A DNA stretch of 64,000 nt from JADFGZ01 sp965222345 (GCA_965222345.1 CBDCTS010000004.1:62001-126000), one strand, 5' to 3'. Positions 18,291 through 27,339 are shown, counted from the stretch's first letter. Numbers and translations are program-made. The notes: generated from the letters alone by a model not told the origin.

Positions 18291-18367
18291 TGACCTGCCC
18301 CCCCAAAAACGGTCCAGTTGATAAGTTAGAGTAAAGGGTTTCAACTGGACTTGAAAAAGGGGGAAGG

Positions 18368-18646
18368 ATGGCTAAGAAGCGGTATACGGTCGAACAGATC
18401 ATCCGACATCTACGAGAGGCAGAAGTGGAACTGGCTAAGGGCCAGACAACGGGAGTGGTCTGTCGGAAGTTGGGAATCACGGAGCAGACATATTATCGAT
18501 GGCGGAAGGAGTATGGGAGCTTGCGGGTTGATCAGGTGAGGCGTTTGAAGGAACTGGAACGGGAGAATGGCCGACTGAAGAAGTTGGTAGCGGATCAGGC
18601 GTTGGACCTTGCGATTCTGAAGGAGGCATCCTCGGGAAACTTCTAA
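18368..18646 (+). CDS. IS3-family OrfA (element B copy 1)
   Basis: 92 residues: N-terminal helix-turn-helix (GVVCRKLGITEQTYYRWRKE) and a coiled coil (LKELERENGRLKKLVADQAL). Ends GNF-stop just after the slippery heptamer GGGAAAC at 18634-18640. ATG preceded by GGGGGAAGG. Confidence 0.92.
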   Translation: MAKKRYTVEQIIRHLREAEVELAKGQTTGVVCRKLGITEQTYYRWRKEYGSLRVDQVRRLKELERENGRLKKLVADQALDLAILKEASSGNF

Positions 18647-19524
18647 GCCCGTGCCGACGGAGGCAGGCAGTGGAGCGTGTCTGTCAGACCTTGGGAGTGT
18701 CGGAGCGGCGGGCGTGTCGAGTGCTGAGGCAGTACCGATCCACCCAGCGGCATCGAACCTTGACACCACAGGATGAACCGCGACTGGTGACCCGGACGCT
18801 GCAGTTAGCCGGCGAGTACGGTCGATACGGCTACCGGCGAATCACGGCGCTGTTGCGACGGGAGGGGTGGAGGGTGAACCATAAGCGGGTGGAGAGAATC
18901 TGGAGGCAGGAGGGACTGAAAGTGCCGAAGAAACAACCCCGGAAAAGCCGCCTGTGGTTGAACGATGGGTCGTGTCTTCGGTTAAGACCGTGCTGGCGGG
19001 ATCATGTCTGGGCGTACGATTTTGTGGCAGATCGAACCCAGGATGGTCGTCCCCTGAAGATGTTGACGGTGGTGGATGAGTACACGCGAGAATGTTTGGC
19101 AATCGACGTAGAACGGCGAGCTGATTCGATGAGTGTCTTGGAACGGCTGGCAGCCTTGTTTGTGGAGCGAGGAGTTCCCGATTACATTCGCTCGGATAAC
19201 GGGTCCGAGTTCACAGCACGGTTGGTTCGGAACTGGCTGGAGCGGGTAGGGGTAAAGACCTTGTTCATCGAGCCGGGGAGCCCATGGGAAAACGGGTATG
19301 TAGAATCGTTGAACGGGAAGTTTCGAGACGAGTTTCTCAATGGGGAGATCTTCTACACCTTGCAGGAAGCGAAGGTGTTGATTGAGGGATGGCGGCGGGA
19401 GTATAACAAAGTTCGCCCGCACAGCGCGTTAGGCTACCGGCCGCCAGCCCCGGAAGCGATCCTGCCGTTACGGCCGGGTTCCGCTCCGCTCCACCCGGCT
19501 GCAACGGCTTATGGACTAACATAA
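18637..19524 (+). CDS. IS3-family OrfB transposase (element B copy 1), -1 frameshift product
   Basis: rve integrase core with AYDFVAD, RSDNGSEF and ENGYVESLNGKFRDEF carrying the DDE acids; C-terminal HSALGYRPPAPEA as usual for the group. The frame is -1 relative to OrfA and enters at AAA of the heptamer (KLLSPCRR). An internal GTG/ATG at about 18670 could give a shorter OrfB. Confidence 0.92.
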   Translation, partial: KLLSPCRRRQAVERVCQTLGVSERRACRVLRQYRSTQRHRTLTPQDEPRLVTRTLQLAGEYGRYGYRRITALLRREGWRVNHKRVERIWRQEGLKVPKKQPRKSRLWLNDGSCLRLRPCWRDHVWAYDFVADRTQDGRPLKMLTVVDEYTRECLAIDVERRADSMSVLERLAALFVERGVPDYIRSDNGSEFTARLVRNWLERVGVKTLFIEPGSPWENGYVESLNGKFRDEFLNGEIFYTLQEAKVLIEGWRREYNKVRPHSALGYRPPAPEAILPLRPGSAPLHPAATAYGLT

Positions 19525-19553
19525 AAAGTGGACCAACAACCGGGGGCAGGTCA

Positions 19554-19948
19554 ATACCGCGCTGCAGGTGGATCCGGTTCATCAGAACGGCGATATTGCT
19601 CGCCGTCATGCGCACGCCTTCGGCTTCGATCCGGTTGTAGAAGACCCGCGCCTGCGCGCTGAGTCCTTCGGGTGTGTCAATGCCCTGCCGCACCTCGTTC
19701 AGCAGGCGGCGCACACGCGCGGCGCCCGACCGGCGCGACTTCTCGTCGACCACGTCGTAGATCAGATTGACACGCTCAGTGTCGTGGATGATGCGGTCGT
19801 CCTCGCCATAGATCGTGAAGACCTTTTCCCAGAACGCGATCCGATCTTCAAGTCCGGTTTCCGGAAAACCCGGAATTTCGGCCAGGGCGGACACTGGAGA
19901 AATCGCCTGAACGACGAGGAATGGAAGCAGCCAAGCGAAGATTTTCAT
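19554..19948 (-). pseudogene. Lytic transglycosylase-like protein, N-terminal part
   Basis: Signal peptide (MKIFAWLLPFLVVQAISPVSALA) followed by IAFWEKVFTIYGEDDRIIHD and RVNLIYDVVDE. This is the N-terminal region typical of MltD-like transglycosylases, whose role is to cleave peptidoglycan glycan strands in the periplasm. Interrupted at QRGI by element B and truncated further by element A, so no catalytic domain is left. Confidence 0.78.
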
Positions 19949-20189
19949 TTGGGAATTTTACACGATTTTACTTAACCAAACTTTTGGCTGGGCTTGTTGT
20001 TCCACTTGTGATTCTTGAGGTACTGCTAACCGCTTGGAGGGAAAACTGGACTGCTGAGAACTGCTCTGCCTTCTACTTCCGGATCGACATCTCCAGCTTC
20101 CTCCTCCGTGACCGGTTCCCGTTATTTAAGACCAGTTTGAAAGTGAGGATCTGCGGCAAAATGAAGAGCTGAAGAAGGGGATATTTGCC

Positions 20190-20605
20190 GTGAAGAGGAA
20201 GCGATTTGCAGTGGAACAGATTGTCGGGATACTGAAGCAGGCGGAGGTGGGAGTTCCGGTGCGGCAGCTGAAGCAATGTCAGGAGGAGAATGCGCGGCGG
20301 AAGTGGTTGGTAGCCGATCTGACGCTGGACAAGACCCTGCTGCAGGACGTTCTGGCAAATAATTCTGAAGCCTCCGCGACGCCGCCAAGTGGTCGAGTAC
20401 CGGCGCGGGGGCCAAGGCCGGAGCGGCCCAACCAAGTGTGGAGTTACGACTTGGTCAGCGGCAGAACCGAAGAGGGGAGAAGGCTGCGGATCCTGACGCG
20501 GATGGATGAACATAGGCAGGAATGTTTGGCGCTGCCGGAAGAGCGGCGAATGGGGAGGCGGCGGGTGTTTGAGACTTTGTCGTACGTGATGCTGTGGCGA
20601 GGACT
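20190..20605 (+). pseudogene. Degraded IS3-family transposase remnant
   Basis: Starts like an OrfA (MKRKRFAVEQIVGILKQAEVG), jumps over the helix-turn-helix by an internal deletion, then gives an OrfB core piece (VWSYDLVSGRTEEGRRLRIL, RMDEHRQECLAL, SYVMLWRGL). It ends abruptly before the second catalytic Asp. Different from elements A and B; an older insertion. Confidence 0.8.
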
Positions 20606-20701
20606 AACTGGAGATCACTCTGGAGGGGTTCTGGCAATGGAACCCGCTCGATGACCCCTTGCTCGATTCCTACTTGCTCGCCTACACCGTCTCGACCCTG
20701 A

Positions 20702-20887
20702 TCAATCAACTCTTCCATCCGCTTCTTGGGCGTCAGCCCCTCGCTGGTGTATGCTTACGTCGAGCGAAAGCAGATTCCCCATTACCGCATGATGGGCCGC
20801 TCGATCCGCTTCCGATTGTCGGAGCTGGCCGAGTGGCGTCAACAATTTCATGTCAATGGAGGAATCGATGAACAACAAGACAAGTAG
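20702..20887 (+). pseudogene. Excisionase/HTH_17-type DNA-binding protein, N-terminally truncated
   Basis: Reads LGVSPSLVYAYVERKQIPHY then GRSIRFRLSELAEWRQQF: the winged-helix excisionase-family pattern (helix-turn-helix, K-x-IPHYR wing, RF..SEL.EW). The frame opens after a stop at 20699-20701 with no start codon, so the N-terminus has been lost. The 3' end overlaps the following integrase start by 20 bp, the usual xis-int arrangement. Confidence 0.7.
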
Positions 20888-21463
20888 ACCCAGAAATACC
20901 GCTGGTAGCCTCTACCTCCGGCGCGATTCACGCGTCTGGTGGATGAGCTGCCGGGACCACAACGGAAAGTTCAGGCAGGAGTCGACAGGCCGAAAGGAGA
21001 AAGGCGAAGCTGAGAAGGTGCTGCGCAAGCGGTTGGTGGCTCGCAACGAGGGGCTGCTGCCAAGCGCCGCGCCGGACGCTGGAATTACCTTCAACCAGTG
21101 GGCGGACTGGTTCCTGAAGAACCGCTCTCAATCGCCCTTCCGGAACGAGAAGACTCACCTGCAAAACCTCGGCGCGCTGAAGTTCCTCAGGCCCTGGTTC
21201 GGCAAGAACAAACTCTCGGACATCACACCAGAAGATATCGAAGCGTACCTGATGACGAGATTGAACAGCGGCAAGCGGTTGTATACCAAGTCAGGGCTGC
21301 AACTTCGCGGCCGGCTCAAACCGGCCACCGTGCACAAGGTGATTCGCAGGTGTTCAAGCGTTACAGCCAGGCGAAGCTCAACATGATGCGGGAATCGCTG
21401 TCGAAGCTCGACCGGCAGGCGAACGAGCACGGCGCGACCTCCTTTACTGCGCTGGCCGGATAG
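20868..21463 (+). pseudogene. Tyrosine recombinase (phage-type integrase) with internal deletion
   Basis: ATG at 20868 after GGAGG. The N-terminal arm-binding and SAM-like domains (TFNQWADWFLKNRS, KLSDITPEDIEAYLMTRLNS) run to KPATVHK. About 200 codons containing most of the catalytic domain are then missing, and the frame shifts at about 21343. The C-terminal piece VFKRYSQAKLNMMRESLSKL (with the presumed catalytic Tyr in KRYSQ) is in another frame. A fuller relative is at 32960-34020. Confidence 0.85.
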
Positions 21464-21548
21464 GGCCAATTTTCTGATTGTTTCTTTACGTTTCCGTCTT
21501 CCGCAATGCGAGGAAAGAAAAACGTGTGCTGAAAATACATAAGTTAAA

Positions 21549-21590
21549 TGGCCGGAGCGACTGGACTCGAACCTCCGACCCGCTGCTTCG
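21549..21590 (-). other. tRNA 3'-end remnant, probable attachment-site trace
   Basis: The minus strand reads GGTTCGAGTCC (T-loop consensus) followed by CTCCGGCCA, i.e. the 3' end of a tRNA including an encoded final CA. The T-stem does not pair well and no 5' half follows, so this is not a functional tRNA. It lies 86 bp after the integrase remnant, where tRNA-targeting integrases leave an att site. Confidence 0.5.
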
Positions 21591-21591
21591 C

Positions 21592-21888
21592 AAGAAGGTG
21601 GTCGACGGGACCCGTATGACGGTGACGCGCTACAGCTTCGCCCCGGGTGGCCGCTTCCCTGACCATGTGCATGACCAGGAGCAGATCACCTATCTTCTCG
21701 GCGGGCGACTGACGTTAGTGGTCGGCGGAGAGCCTCATCCGCTGACCGCCGGCGATCTGATCGTGATCCCATCCGCTATTCCCCACCAGGCAGTGGCCGG
21801 ACCGGAGGGGGCAGAGGTGTTGAGCATTGTCTCCCCCGCCCGGACCGATGGACGCGGTTTGGAAATTCTTGAGCGAAAGGAAGACTAA
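21592..21888 (+). CDS. Cupin-domain protein, 5' end probably lost
   Basis: Single cupin barrel: PGGRFPDHVHDQEQITYLL (cupin motif 1 with His-x-His...Glu) and AGDLIVIPSAIPHQAV (motif 2). Relatives usually have about 20 residues before VVDGTRMTVTRYSF, and here that region is replaced by the tRNA-like/attachment sequence. An ATG at 21616 may start a shortened protein. Stop TAA overlaps the ATG of the next cupin gene (TAATG). Metal-binding residues are kept; substrate unknown. Confidence 0.7.
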   Translation, partial: KKVVDGTRMTVTRYSFAPGGRFPDHVHDQEQITYLLGGRLTLVVGGEPHPLTAGDLIVIPSAIPHQAVAGPEGAEVLSIVSPARTDGRGLEILERKED

Positions 21889-22274
21889 TGTCGATCCGGG
21901 TATTCCACCGCGATTGTCCGGACCGGATGCTCCCCATGGTCGCGCGCGATGCCCGCCTGGTGGTCTGGCCCGGAGTCGGTGCACACACTGCGAACATGAA
22001 TTATGTCGATATGCAGCCGGGAGAGAAAAACGTTCCCCACACGCATGCCGACTCCGAAGACACCATCTTCGTTCTCGACGGAAAGGGGACGATCGAGGAT
22101 ATCACCAATGGGGTGCGGATCGAGTTCGAGGCGGGCCAGGTGATCCACGTGCCCGCCGGGCTCCGCCATGCCGTGAGCGCGGACCGGGGAAGCAGGATCG
22201 AGAGTGTGGGAGGGCCATGTCCTGCCGATATGGCGTTGTTAAAGGCCTGCGAAGCGCTCTTGCGCGAACCCTGA
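21888..22274 (+). CDS. Cupin-domain protein
   Basis: 128 residues; one-base overlap with the previous cupin gene implies translational coupling. Motif 1 is PGEKNVPHTHADSEDTIFVL and motif 2 is AGQVIHVPAGLRHAV, so the His/Glu metal ligands look intact. Paired small cupins of this kind often act as isomerases, dioxygenases or sensors of small organic acids; nothing here decides which. Confidence 0.75.
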   Translation: MSIRVFHRDCPDRMLPMVARDARLVVWPGVGAHTANMNYVDMQPGEKNVPHTHADSEDTIFVLDGKGTIEDITNGVRIEFEAGQVIHVPAGLRHAVSADRGSRIESVGGPCPADMALLKACEALLREP

Positions 22275-22593
22275 GGCACGTCGTTTCCATCGTGAGAGCC
22301 GAGGCCGGAATTTCCAGGCAATTTTCACAGTTGGTGCAGACTGTTCTTACGGATTGCGCATCCCGTCAGGGCATGCCTTTATTTGAGGTGCCGAAACGGG
22401 GTGAACCAAAGTGCGCTTTATAGAGCTTCCACAGTTTGCGGATAATCAGAGCCCCGCTCACAAGCAAGCAGAACTCGAACGCCAAGTGAGCAGCGAAAGC
22501 TTGCTTGACCGCTCCCTGACCCCTTGACTCTGCTCCCGGCTCACTACTCTACTGGTGCCTCTTACAACGCCGACGCCGTTATAGAATATCCAG
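22275..22593. other. Intergenic region, 319 bp, between cupin and symporter genes (convergent)
   Basis: No coding frame or RNA recognised. A CAAGCAAGC / GCTTGCTTG inverted pair (about 22461-22469 and 22499-22507) could form a weak hairpin between the convergent genes. Confidence 0.4.
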
Positions 22594-24069
22594 CTAGGTG
22601 ACTGCCATAATTGCTTCCGCCCTCTTTTGCTCCTCCCGCGAAGCACCCCACAGAAGGCTGCCTGCGACGAAACTAGCTGATCCGGCTACCAGCCCCAATG
22701 CTCCGGGGTGAATGCCCCCGAGCAGATGCCTGTCCACTCCCCAGTTGGTCAGGCTGAAGACGGTGATGCCCACGATCATGCTGGCCAGGGCTCCGGTTCG
22801 TGTAGCCTTTTTCCAGTAGAGACCTCCGATAAAAACCGGCAACAGTTGTAGCATTCCCCCGAATGTGTCGATGGAAAGCTCCACGATCAATGGGGGTGGA
22901 CGGATGCTTGCCAGAAAAGCCAAAAGGGCGACCAGAACACCGGCTCCGCGTCCGACCCACACCTGTGTGGCTTCGCTTTTCGCCCCGCCCCACTTCATAT
23001 TCGCATACAAGTCCTTGGCGGCGAGCGAGCCCAACACCAGCAGGAGCGAGCTGACCGTGGACATGGCGGCCGCCACAACGCCACATATCACCAGCCCGCC
23101 CACGGCTGCGGACGTATGAGTATTGAGAACCTGGCCCAGGACCAAGTCGCCGGAGGCCAATCCGGGAAAGACGACGGCGGCTCCCAGCCCCAGGATCAAT
23201 GCCGGGATGAGAATCAGAAAGGCATAGACGGGCGTGGCCATCATCATGAAACGCAGCGATGAAAAGGAGCGCGGGATGAAAAAACGGCAAGACATCTGTG
23301 GCTGGGTGATGGGAATCGCGATAATAAGAAAGAAATACGAGATCATGGTGGAATAGGTGAAATACTCCCGGGGGCCGGGCACCGAAAGCAAATCGGGTTT
23401 GGTTTGGGCAACCGCCTGAAACATGGCTGCGGGACCGCTCCAGTTCGCATAAAGAAAGATGAAGGCAATGACATAGCTCATGACGAAAAGCAGGACGCCC
23501 TGCACGGCGTCGTTCCAGGCCACGGCTCTCATCCCGCCCAGCCCCGTGTAGGCCAGGACGATGGCCATGAAAAAGAAGGCTACCGGCAGGTAGGATAGTT
23601 CTCCTCCCGTGGCGCTCTCCACGATCTTGCCGATGCCGACAAGCTGCGTGGCCACAAAAGGAAGCAGAAAAACCAGGCTGATGAGAACGCCTAAGGCCAT
23701 TACAGCGGCGCTGTTATATCGATATTTGAGAAATTCGGTGGGCGTAACAAAATTGAATTTCCATCCCAGCAACCAGAATTTTCTGCCGAAAACGAAGATT
23801 GTCACCGCCATAAAAATGTCGGCGAAGCCGATGAACGCCCACGAGCCGATGCCGTGCGTGTAGAAAAACCCCGGCATGCCCACCAGTGTGAAAGCACTGA
23901 ACAGAGTGGCGCTGTAGGTGAGGAACGAAACTACCGGGCCGATCTTTCTGTCGGCAATGAAAAAGCCCGCCACTCCTCTGCTTCGTTTCCAGCCGGAGTA
24001 TCCCAGCCAGAAAAAAAAGACGAGAAAAACTCCAAGCTCCAGCAACAGAATCCACGTTTTCTGGCTCAA
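22594..24069 (-). CDS. Sodium:solute symporter (SSS family)
   Basis: 491 residues with about 13 hydrophobic segments. The family pattern includes FFIADRKIGPVVSFLTYSATLFSAFTL near the N-terminus, YTGLGGMRAVAWNDAVQG in the middle and CGVVAAAMSTVSSLLLVLGS near residue 320. These carriers couple Na+ re-entry to import of organic solutes. Start is TTG at 24069, which overlaps the TGA of the upstream small gene (TTGA), indicating coupled translation. Divergent from the molybdenum hydroxylase operon, so it may import that pathway's substrate; this is inference. Confidence 0.92.
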   Translation of the reverse strand: MSQKTWILLLELGVFLVFFFWLGYSGWKRSRGVAGFFIADRKIGPVVSFLTYSATLFSAFTLVGMPGFFYTHGIGSWAFIGFADIFMAVTIFVFGRKFWLLGWKFNFVTPTEFLKYRYNSAAVMALGVLISLVFLLPFVATQLVGIGKIVESATGGELSYLPVAFFFMAIVLAYTGLGGMRAVAWNDAVQGVLLFVMSYVIAFIFLYANWSGPAAMFQAVAQTKPDLLSVPGPREYFTYSTMISYFFLIIAIPITQPQMSCRFFIPRSFSSLRFMMMATPVYAFLILIPALILGLGAAVVFPGLASGDLVLGQVLNTHTSAAVGGLVICGVVAAAMSTVSSLLLVLGSLAAKDLYANMKWGGAKSEATQVWVGRGAGVLVALLAFLASIRPPPLIVELSIDTFGGMLQLLPVFIGGLYWKKATRTGALASMIVGITVFSLTNWGVDRHLLGGIHPGALGLVAGSASFVAGSLLWGASREEQKRAEAIMAVT

Positions 24070-24332
24070 TCTCTACCCCTCCCCTGGTCCTCTTCGCGCC
24101 ACACGAAAACGACAAAGAGCAAGATGCTGACAAGCAACAAGAAGGAAAGCAGCAGCCACCAGAACAGCGTATATGGCAACCCCAGGATGAATGGTTCATG
24201 CTTGTCGTATGGCGCCACCCAGGGCGAATAGACCAAGCCGGCCAGGAGGACAAAAAAGGCCATCCAAAGCTTGACGGCCCGTGAGGACCTCTTGCGTGGG
24301 GGGACTGTCTCCTTGCGGACCTTCATTTCCAT
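24066..24332 (-). CDS. Small membrane protein, DUF3311/YhdT-like partner of SSS symporter
   Basis: 88 residues from the ATG at 24332 (preceded by AGGAAG). Two hydrophobic helices (WMAFFVLLAGLVYSPWV and LFWWLLLSFLLLVSILLFVVFVW) with a short basic N-terminus. Such two-helix proteins are commonly encoded immediately before SSS permeases and are thought to assist them. A longer frame to 24503 has no better start. Confidence 0.75.
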   Translation of the reverse strand: MEMKVRKETVPPRKRSSRAVKLWMAFFVLLAGLVYSPWVAPYDKHEPFILGLPYTLFWWLLLSFLLLVSILLFVVFVWREEDQGRGRD

Positions 24333-24664
24333 TCGTCTTCCTTTCCCGCCTCGTCCTTTTTCATTGCCGGAGACGAGACCTTGTCCCGAAGGCTTGGCGG
24401 ATAGCAACCCGCCACCGTTGGGGTGTTCCTCAAGTGGGCAGCCGGGATACCCAACCTGCATGACTGCGTTGCAGATGGTGTCATCCGGATAGCACGACGA
24501 CAAAGCCTACGGAGTTTTTCAAGTTTCTATGCCGGGCTGATTCTTGTAGCGTATGAATTCGCCACGCGGCAGATTATGACTTTGCTCAACTAGGTTGTCA
24601 ACGCCGAAGTTGCGGCCAGGTCCCATCCCCTCCAGACCGCTCTATACGATTCATTCCAAACAAC
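24333..24664. promoter_or_regulatory. Divergent intergenic region between symporter and hydroxylase operons
   Basis: About 330 bp separating two divergent transcription units, so both promoters should be here. I see no convincing -35/-10 pair or operator; AT-rich patches occur near 24510-24590. Confidence 0.35.
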
Positions 24665-24832
24665 ATGAGGAAGAACCCCCAACAAACTTTACTTTCGCTG
24701 ACCCTGGCGCTATCATGCGTTGACTCCTTGGGAGGAACCTTCACGAAATTGCCCATTCCGTCCCCCAACATCCTGGACACTCTCCGAGAAAACTCCAGAG
24801 CCGGAAAGAGAGCAGATGGAGAGGCGTCATAA
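24665..24832 (+). CDS. Possible small secreted/lipoprotein ORF coupled to the hydroxylase large subunit
   Basis: 55 codons, MRKNPQQTLLSLTLALSC at the N-terminus: basic residues, hydrophobic stretch and a Cys, resembling a lipoprotein signal, though the residue at -3 is Ala rather than Leu. The TAA stop overlaps the ATG of the next gene by one base (TAATG). No clear ribosome-binding site, no recognised domain. It may be only a leader ORF. Confidence 0.3.
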   Translation: MRKNPQQTLLSLTLALSCVDSLGGTFTKLPIPSPNILDTLRENSRAGKRADGEAS

Positions 24833-27177
24833 TGCGCCGAGGGGGATTCATCGGCCAGCGGGTCAAGCGAAAGGAAGACCCCCGCTTCTTGCGCGGGGAA
24901 GGCAACTACGTGGATGACATCCAACTCCACGGGATGGCACATGCAGCCCTGTTGCGGAGTCCCCACGCGCACGCCCGGATTCGAGCGGTGAACACCCGGG
25001 AAGCACTCCGGATTCCCGGAGTGCTGAGCGTCATCACGTTCCAGGACATTTCTCATATGGCCAAACCCATCCCCATGCGCCTGGAGGTACATCCTTCCTT
25101 CGTTCCCTATCTCCAATATCCCCTGGCCAAGGAGACGGTTCGATACGTGGGGGAGCCGGTGGCCGTTGTGGTTGCCGACAGCCGCTACGTGGCGGAGGAC
25201 GGGCTGGAATGCATCCAAACCGACTATGAACCCCTTCCGGCGGTCGTGAATACGCGGAGCGCGGTGAAGGCAGACGCCGTGCGGGTTCATGAGCAGACTG
25301 CGGGCAATCTGGCCGGCTGCGGCGTGGTCGATCTGGGCGACGTGGAGGGAGCCTTCCGAAGGGCCGAGTTGAGCTTCTCGGAGCAATTCACCATCCAGCG
25401 GCATACCGGCATGCCGATGGAGACCCGGGGATTGATTGCGGAGTACAATCGGGGCACAAAAGTCTTGACGGTCTGGGGACCGACCAAGGTTCCTTACTTC
25501 AATCGCTCGGTGCTGGCCACATTTCTGGGGCTGCCGGAACACGGAATCCACTTCATCGAACCGGACGTGGGAGGGGGCTTCGGGGTGCGGGGGGAATTTT
25601 ACCCCGAGGATTTTCTGATTCCCTTTCTGGCCCTCCGCCTGGGCCGTCCCGTGAAGTGGATCGAAGACCGCAGAGAACATTTTCTGGCCACCAATCACTC
25701 CCGCGAACAGCGCTGGGAAGTGGAGGTGGCAGCGGGAAAAGAGGGCGATCTTCAGGCGGTGAAAGCAAGAATCTGGAACGACATGGGCGCCTACATCCGA
25801 ACCCATAGCGCGACGGTTCCCGCTCTGAGCGCCACCATTTTCCCCGGTCCCTACCGGCTTGCCAACTATTGGTGCGAATGGAATGCAGTCATCACCAACA
25901 AGACACCCATTGGCACCTACCGGGCTCCGGGCCGGTACGAATGCAACTTTGTGAGAGAAAGACTGATGGACTTGATCAGCTCGCGTCTGGGTCTGGACCC
26001 TGCCGCCGTCAGGTTCCGCAATTTTATCCAGCCGCAGGAGATGCCCTACAGCGTGGGCACCAGCGTGCTGGAAACTCCGATCATCTATGACAGCGGCGAC
26101 TATCCCAGGCTGATGCGAAAAGCCGTTGAACTCAGCGGCTATGACCGCTTCAAAGAGGTGAGCCGGAGGGTGGGAGAACTATATCTGGGAATCGGTTTGG
26201 CCTGTTTTGTGGAGAAGACCGGCCTGGGTCCCTTCGAAGCGGCCCGAGTGCGGATGGACCGTTCCGGCAAGGCGGTGGTGTACACGGGCGCGACCTCAGT
26301 GGGACAGGGGCTGGAGACCACGCTGGCGCAAATCTGCGCCGACGAACTGGGTTTGGACATCGACGACGTCACCGTGGTTCACGGCGACACCTCGCTGGCC
26401 CCACACAGCACCGGGACTTTTGCCAGCCGGGTGACCGTGATGGGCGGAAATGCAGTGCTGCTGGCCTCCCGCAAGCTCCGGGAGAAAGTGGTCCGGCTGG
26501 CGGCGAAGTATTTCGGCTGCTCGGAAGAGGAGGTCCGCTTCGAGGAATCGACTCTTTCTGCCAAAAACGGGAGGCGGGAAGCCCTCTCCCTGGGTGAGTT
26601 GATGCGGCACGCATCCGACTACTGGAAGTGGGGCGTGAGCGGGCTTGACCTCGAAGCGACCCACTACTTTGAGACCAGAAAAATGGTATTCCCGCACGGC
26701 GTGCAGGTGGCTTTGGTGGAGGTGGATGCAGGCACCGGGGTAGTGACGGTGAAGAAGCTGTGGTCGCTTTACGATGTGGGAAGGGCCGTCAACCCGATGC
26801 TCCTGGAAGGTCAAATCGTGGGGGGCGTGGCGCAGGGTTTGGGCGGTGCTTTCCTGGAAGAACTTGTGTATGATGAGGCGGGGCAGTTGCTTTGTACCTC
26901 CTTTATGGATTACCTGGTTCCGTCGAGCGCTGAGATGCCTCCCGTGGAGGTTCACCTGTTTGAAAACGACCCCTCTCCCCTGAACCCTCTGGGAGTAAAA
27001 GGCGGGGGAGAAGGCGGCACGGCGGGAGTAGGCGCCGCCGTCGCCAACGCGGTCTCGGATGCCTTGAGACCCCTGGGCATTCAGATCACCGATTTGCCGC
27101 TGAGTCCGAACAAGCTCCGGGAGCTGATTTCGAAATCGCGACGGAATCATGAGTCCGCAGGAAAACCCCTGGGCTGA
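24832..27177 (+). CDS. Xanthine dehydrogenase/CO dehydrogenase-type molybdopterin-binding large subunit
   Basis: 781 residues. N-terminal FIGQRVKRKEDPRFLRGEGNY, domain boundaries with GGGFGVRGEFYPEDF, the Mo-active-site loop GTYRAPGRYE, and the C-terminal GVKGGGEGGTAGVGAA with the glutamate typical of hydroxylases. The loop is not the AYRCSFR of form I CO dehydrogenase, so CO oxidation is unlikely; hydroxylation of a heterocycle or aldehyde fits better. Forms an L-M-S operon with the next two genes. The large subunit binds Mo-pterin cytosine dinucleotide in the family. Confidence 0.93.
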   Translation: MRRGGFIGQRVKRKEDPRFLRGEGNYVDDIQLHGMAHAALLRSPHAHARIRAVNTREALRIPGVLSVITFQDISHMAKPIPMRLEVHPSFVPYLQYPLAKETVRYVGEPVAVVVADSRYVAEDGLECIQTDYEPLPAVVNTRSAVKADAVRVHEQTAGNLAGCGVVDLGDVEGAFRRAELSFSEQFTIQRHTGMPMETRGLIAEYNRGTKVLTVWGPTKVPYFNRSVLATFLGLPEHGIHFIEPDVGGGFGVRGEFYPEDFLIPFLALRLGRPVKWIEDRREHFLATNHSREQRWEVEVAAGKEGDLQAVKARIWNDMGAYIRTHSATVPALSATIFPGPYRLANYWCEWNAVITNKTPIGTYRAPGRYECNFVRERLMDLISSRLGLDPAAVRFRNFIQPQEMPYSVGTSVLETPIIYDSGDYPRLMRKAVELSGYDRFKEVSRRVGELYLGIGLACFVEKTGLGPFEAARVRMDRSGKAVVYTGATSVGQGLETTLAQICADELGLDIDDVTVVHGDTSLAPHSTGTFASRVTVMGGNAVLLASRKLREKVVRLAAKYFGCSEEEVRFEESTLSAKNGRREALSLGELMRHASDYWKWGVSGLDLEATHYFETRKMVFPHGVQVALVEVDAGTGVVTVKKLWSLYDVGRAVNPMLLEGQIVGGVAQGLGGAFLEELVYDEAGQLLCTSFMDYLVPSSAEMPPVEVHLFENDPSPLNPLGVKGGGEGGTAGVGAAVANAVSDALRPLGIQITDLPLSPNKLRELISKSRRNHESAGKPLG

Positions 27178-27339
27178 AGGCCGGGCTCATGCGGAGAGGC
27201 TGATGGGGGGCCTGGGGCCGGGCCAGGAACGAGGTCAGGCTTCAGGAACTTGTGAAGCAGCGTGTTGTGCGTTTTGCGAGGGTTGCGCTCCCGTCTGTGA
27301 GAGAGAGCGGCGTGGCCCTGACGGGGAAAGGAATACATC

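Larger units (their letters stand above)
18291..19553 (+). mobile_element. IS3-family (IS407-type) element B, copy 1 (1263 bp)
   Basis: The ends are TGACCTGCCCCC and GGGGGCAGGTCA, a perfect 12-bp inverted repeat. The same 1263-bp element recurs at 38642 and 62400. Those two have perfect 4-bp duplications (ATAT and TCGG); here the flanks are ATAT and ATAC, so one base has changed or the flanks are not original. Four-bp duplications agree with the IS407 subgroup. Confidence 0.93.

Noticed and set aside
21549..21640. Complete tRNA gene
   Set aside because: Only the T-loop and acceptor 3' side are present; the T-stem mispairs and no D-arm or 5' acceptor strand follows.
24598..25806. 402-residue minus-strand frame over the hydroxylase large subunit
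   Set aside because: Shadow of a well-supported gene and lacks any start signal.
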